Source: Epiperipatus broadwayi (lineage: Eukaryota; Onychophora; Udeonychophora; Euonychophora; Peripatidae). From it: a stretch of DNA of 64,000 bases. Shown piece by piece: positions 63,500 to 64,000 of the stretch. Location of the stretch: positions 4,250,173 to 4,314,172 of the forward strand of contig JAQFVV010006271.1 of assembly GCA_028023455.1 (NCBI GenBank). Direction: 5' to 3'. Numbering within the stretch: the stretch's first letter is position 1; every line of letters starts with the position of its first letter. The position numbers were made by a program, and so were the translations under genes. The notes beneath the pieces are model-generated. The model made no database searches. It was not told the origin of the DNA and worked only from the letters and a program-made list of their open reading frames with translations.

Positions 63500-63538
<39 letters not shown>

Positions 63539-63540
<2 letters not shown>

Positions 63541-64000
63541 ATTAGATAATATAGAATCAATTAAAGTTAAAAATGGTGTGGGACTAAGGCAAGGATGCCA
63601 TATGTAACTTATTTTGTTTGTGTTCTATTTGAGTGAAATGGAAAGAGCAATAGAAAGATTAGGAAGAGGGATAGAGATACCGTTAATAGGTAGCAAGGGA
63701 GTATATATTTTGTCAGGTCTTTTTTTTGTGGATGATATATTTTTGTGTGCAGAAAAAAGAGAAGATATGGAAGTTATGTTGAGAACATGTGCAAAGGTGG
63801 GTAAAGAGATGGGGGTTAAATTTAGGGAAGAAAAATCAAATATAATAAGGGTTAATACTGGGTAAAGAGAAGATGTAGAATTTTTATTGGGAGATATTAA
63901 GTTAAGTGTGGTAAATAGATATAGTTATTTGGGAATTATTTTAAGTAATCAGAAAAATTATTTGGATGAATGGGAGAAAAAATTGATAAATGAAGCAAAG
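63539..64000 (+). pseudogene. LINE ORF2 reverse transcriptase, C-terminal part (truncated by window)
   Basis: Continuation of the RT after the insertion: VKNGVGLRQGC, a stop (TAA at ~63604), then FYLSEMERAIERL, FFVDDIFLCAEKRED (the FADD box with Val for Ala; both Asp retained), GVKFREEKSNIIRV and, after another stop, NRYSYLGIILS. These are RT motifs 5-7 of a LINE. It runs past base 64000. Confidence 0.8.

Larger units (their letters stand above)
60943..63502. mobile_element. 2.56-kb unidentified insertion with TG...CA ends
   Basis: It splits the LINE RT between the FIDIEKAYD and GLRQGC motifs. It begins TGAAACAGACAG and ends ACCGGTACA, with (AT)n on both sides, so the target duplication cannot be read. 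It is less AT-rich than the surroundings and has no protein frame. Internal features are a stem gatcggagaaccgatc near its start, two minisatellites, and a hairpin ccggg-ttcgaaatgat-cccgg at ~62598. A solo LTR or a non-autonomous LTR element is possible; this rests only on the ends and the lack of coding. Confidence 0.5.
58021..64000 (+). mobile_element. CR1/L2-like LINE with esterase ORF1, interrupted, cut by the window end
   Basis: Order: ORF1 (coiled coil plus SGNH esterase), a decayed endonuclease, a linker, then RT with the RT split by a 2.56-kb insertion at 60943-63502. The element continues past the end of the window. ORF1 is intact; ORF2 has several frameshifts and stops. An esterase-bearing ORF1 is a feature of the CR1/L2 group of non-LTR elements; the exact clade is not determined. 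Confidence 0.78.

Overview
This is an AT-rich eukaryotic (invertebrate animal) window built almost entirely of transposable elements, microsatellites and foldback structures. The animal assignment rests on the element mix: a Penelope-like retroelement with a GIY-YIG nuclease, an RTE-type LINE ending in (TGA)n, a CR1/L2-like LINE whose ORF1 carries an SGNH esterase, Gypsy LTR elements, and TTAA-flanked piggyBac-type MITEs. A single symmetric phase 1-1 exon encodes a cysteine-rich segment. Mollusc or chelicerate would fit, but the sequence alone does not decide the phylum. There are no bacterial-type operons, no CRISPR array and no rRNA.

Layout. 1-1230: AT-rich sequence, a tRNA-like SINE remnant and (AT)n palindromes. 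1219-4575: a nearly perfect 3.36-kb palindrome of two head-to-head, 5'-truncated Penelope-like reverse transcriptases. 4716-6345: tandem array of a 343-344-bp satellite, whose third copy is split by a 746-bp TTAA MITE. 7060-10420: an RTE-type LINE on the minus strand with one uninterrupted 985-residue endonuclease/reverse transcriptase ORF; this is the only element here that looks capable of activity. 11870-17756: three trinucleotide-repeat blocks bracketing two head-to-tail copies of an ORF1-only retroelement with zinc knuckles. 18381-18518: the lone host-gene exon candidate, followed by a ~670-bp foldback element. 19300-28100: mostly unassigned AT-rich DNA, with a good minus-strand TATA/Inr pair near 27.7 kb. 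29350-36790: a complete Gypsy insertion with 1.57-kb LTRs, a 4-bp target duplication and stop-broken gag-pol. 36790-46300: AT-rich DNA, hairpins, and an older Gypsy pol remnant interrupted by a second TTAA MITE. 46300-52300: an RTE tail relic, two diverged copies of a ~1.7-kb repeat, and a satellite fragment carrying a ~290-bp (ATA)n expansion. 52300-58100: unassigned. 58100-64000: a LINE with intact ORF1 and decayed ORF2, split by a 2.56-kb insertion and running off the window end.

Relations. The window reads as layers of nested insertion: MITE in satellite, MITE in Gypsy RT, unknown element in LINE RT. A recurring local structure is an (AT)n tract enclosed by complementary arms and often followed by a second (AT)n tract; it appears at several unrelated places and also bounds the Penelope palindrome and the LINE-splitting insertion. 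The strongest candidates for undescribed biology are the ORF1-only elements that sit in TAG microsatellites and the (AT)n-linked palindrome formation. All calls come from reading the sequence; no database search was possible.
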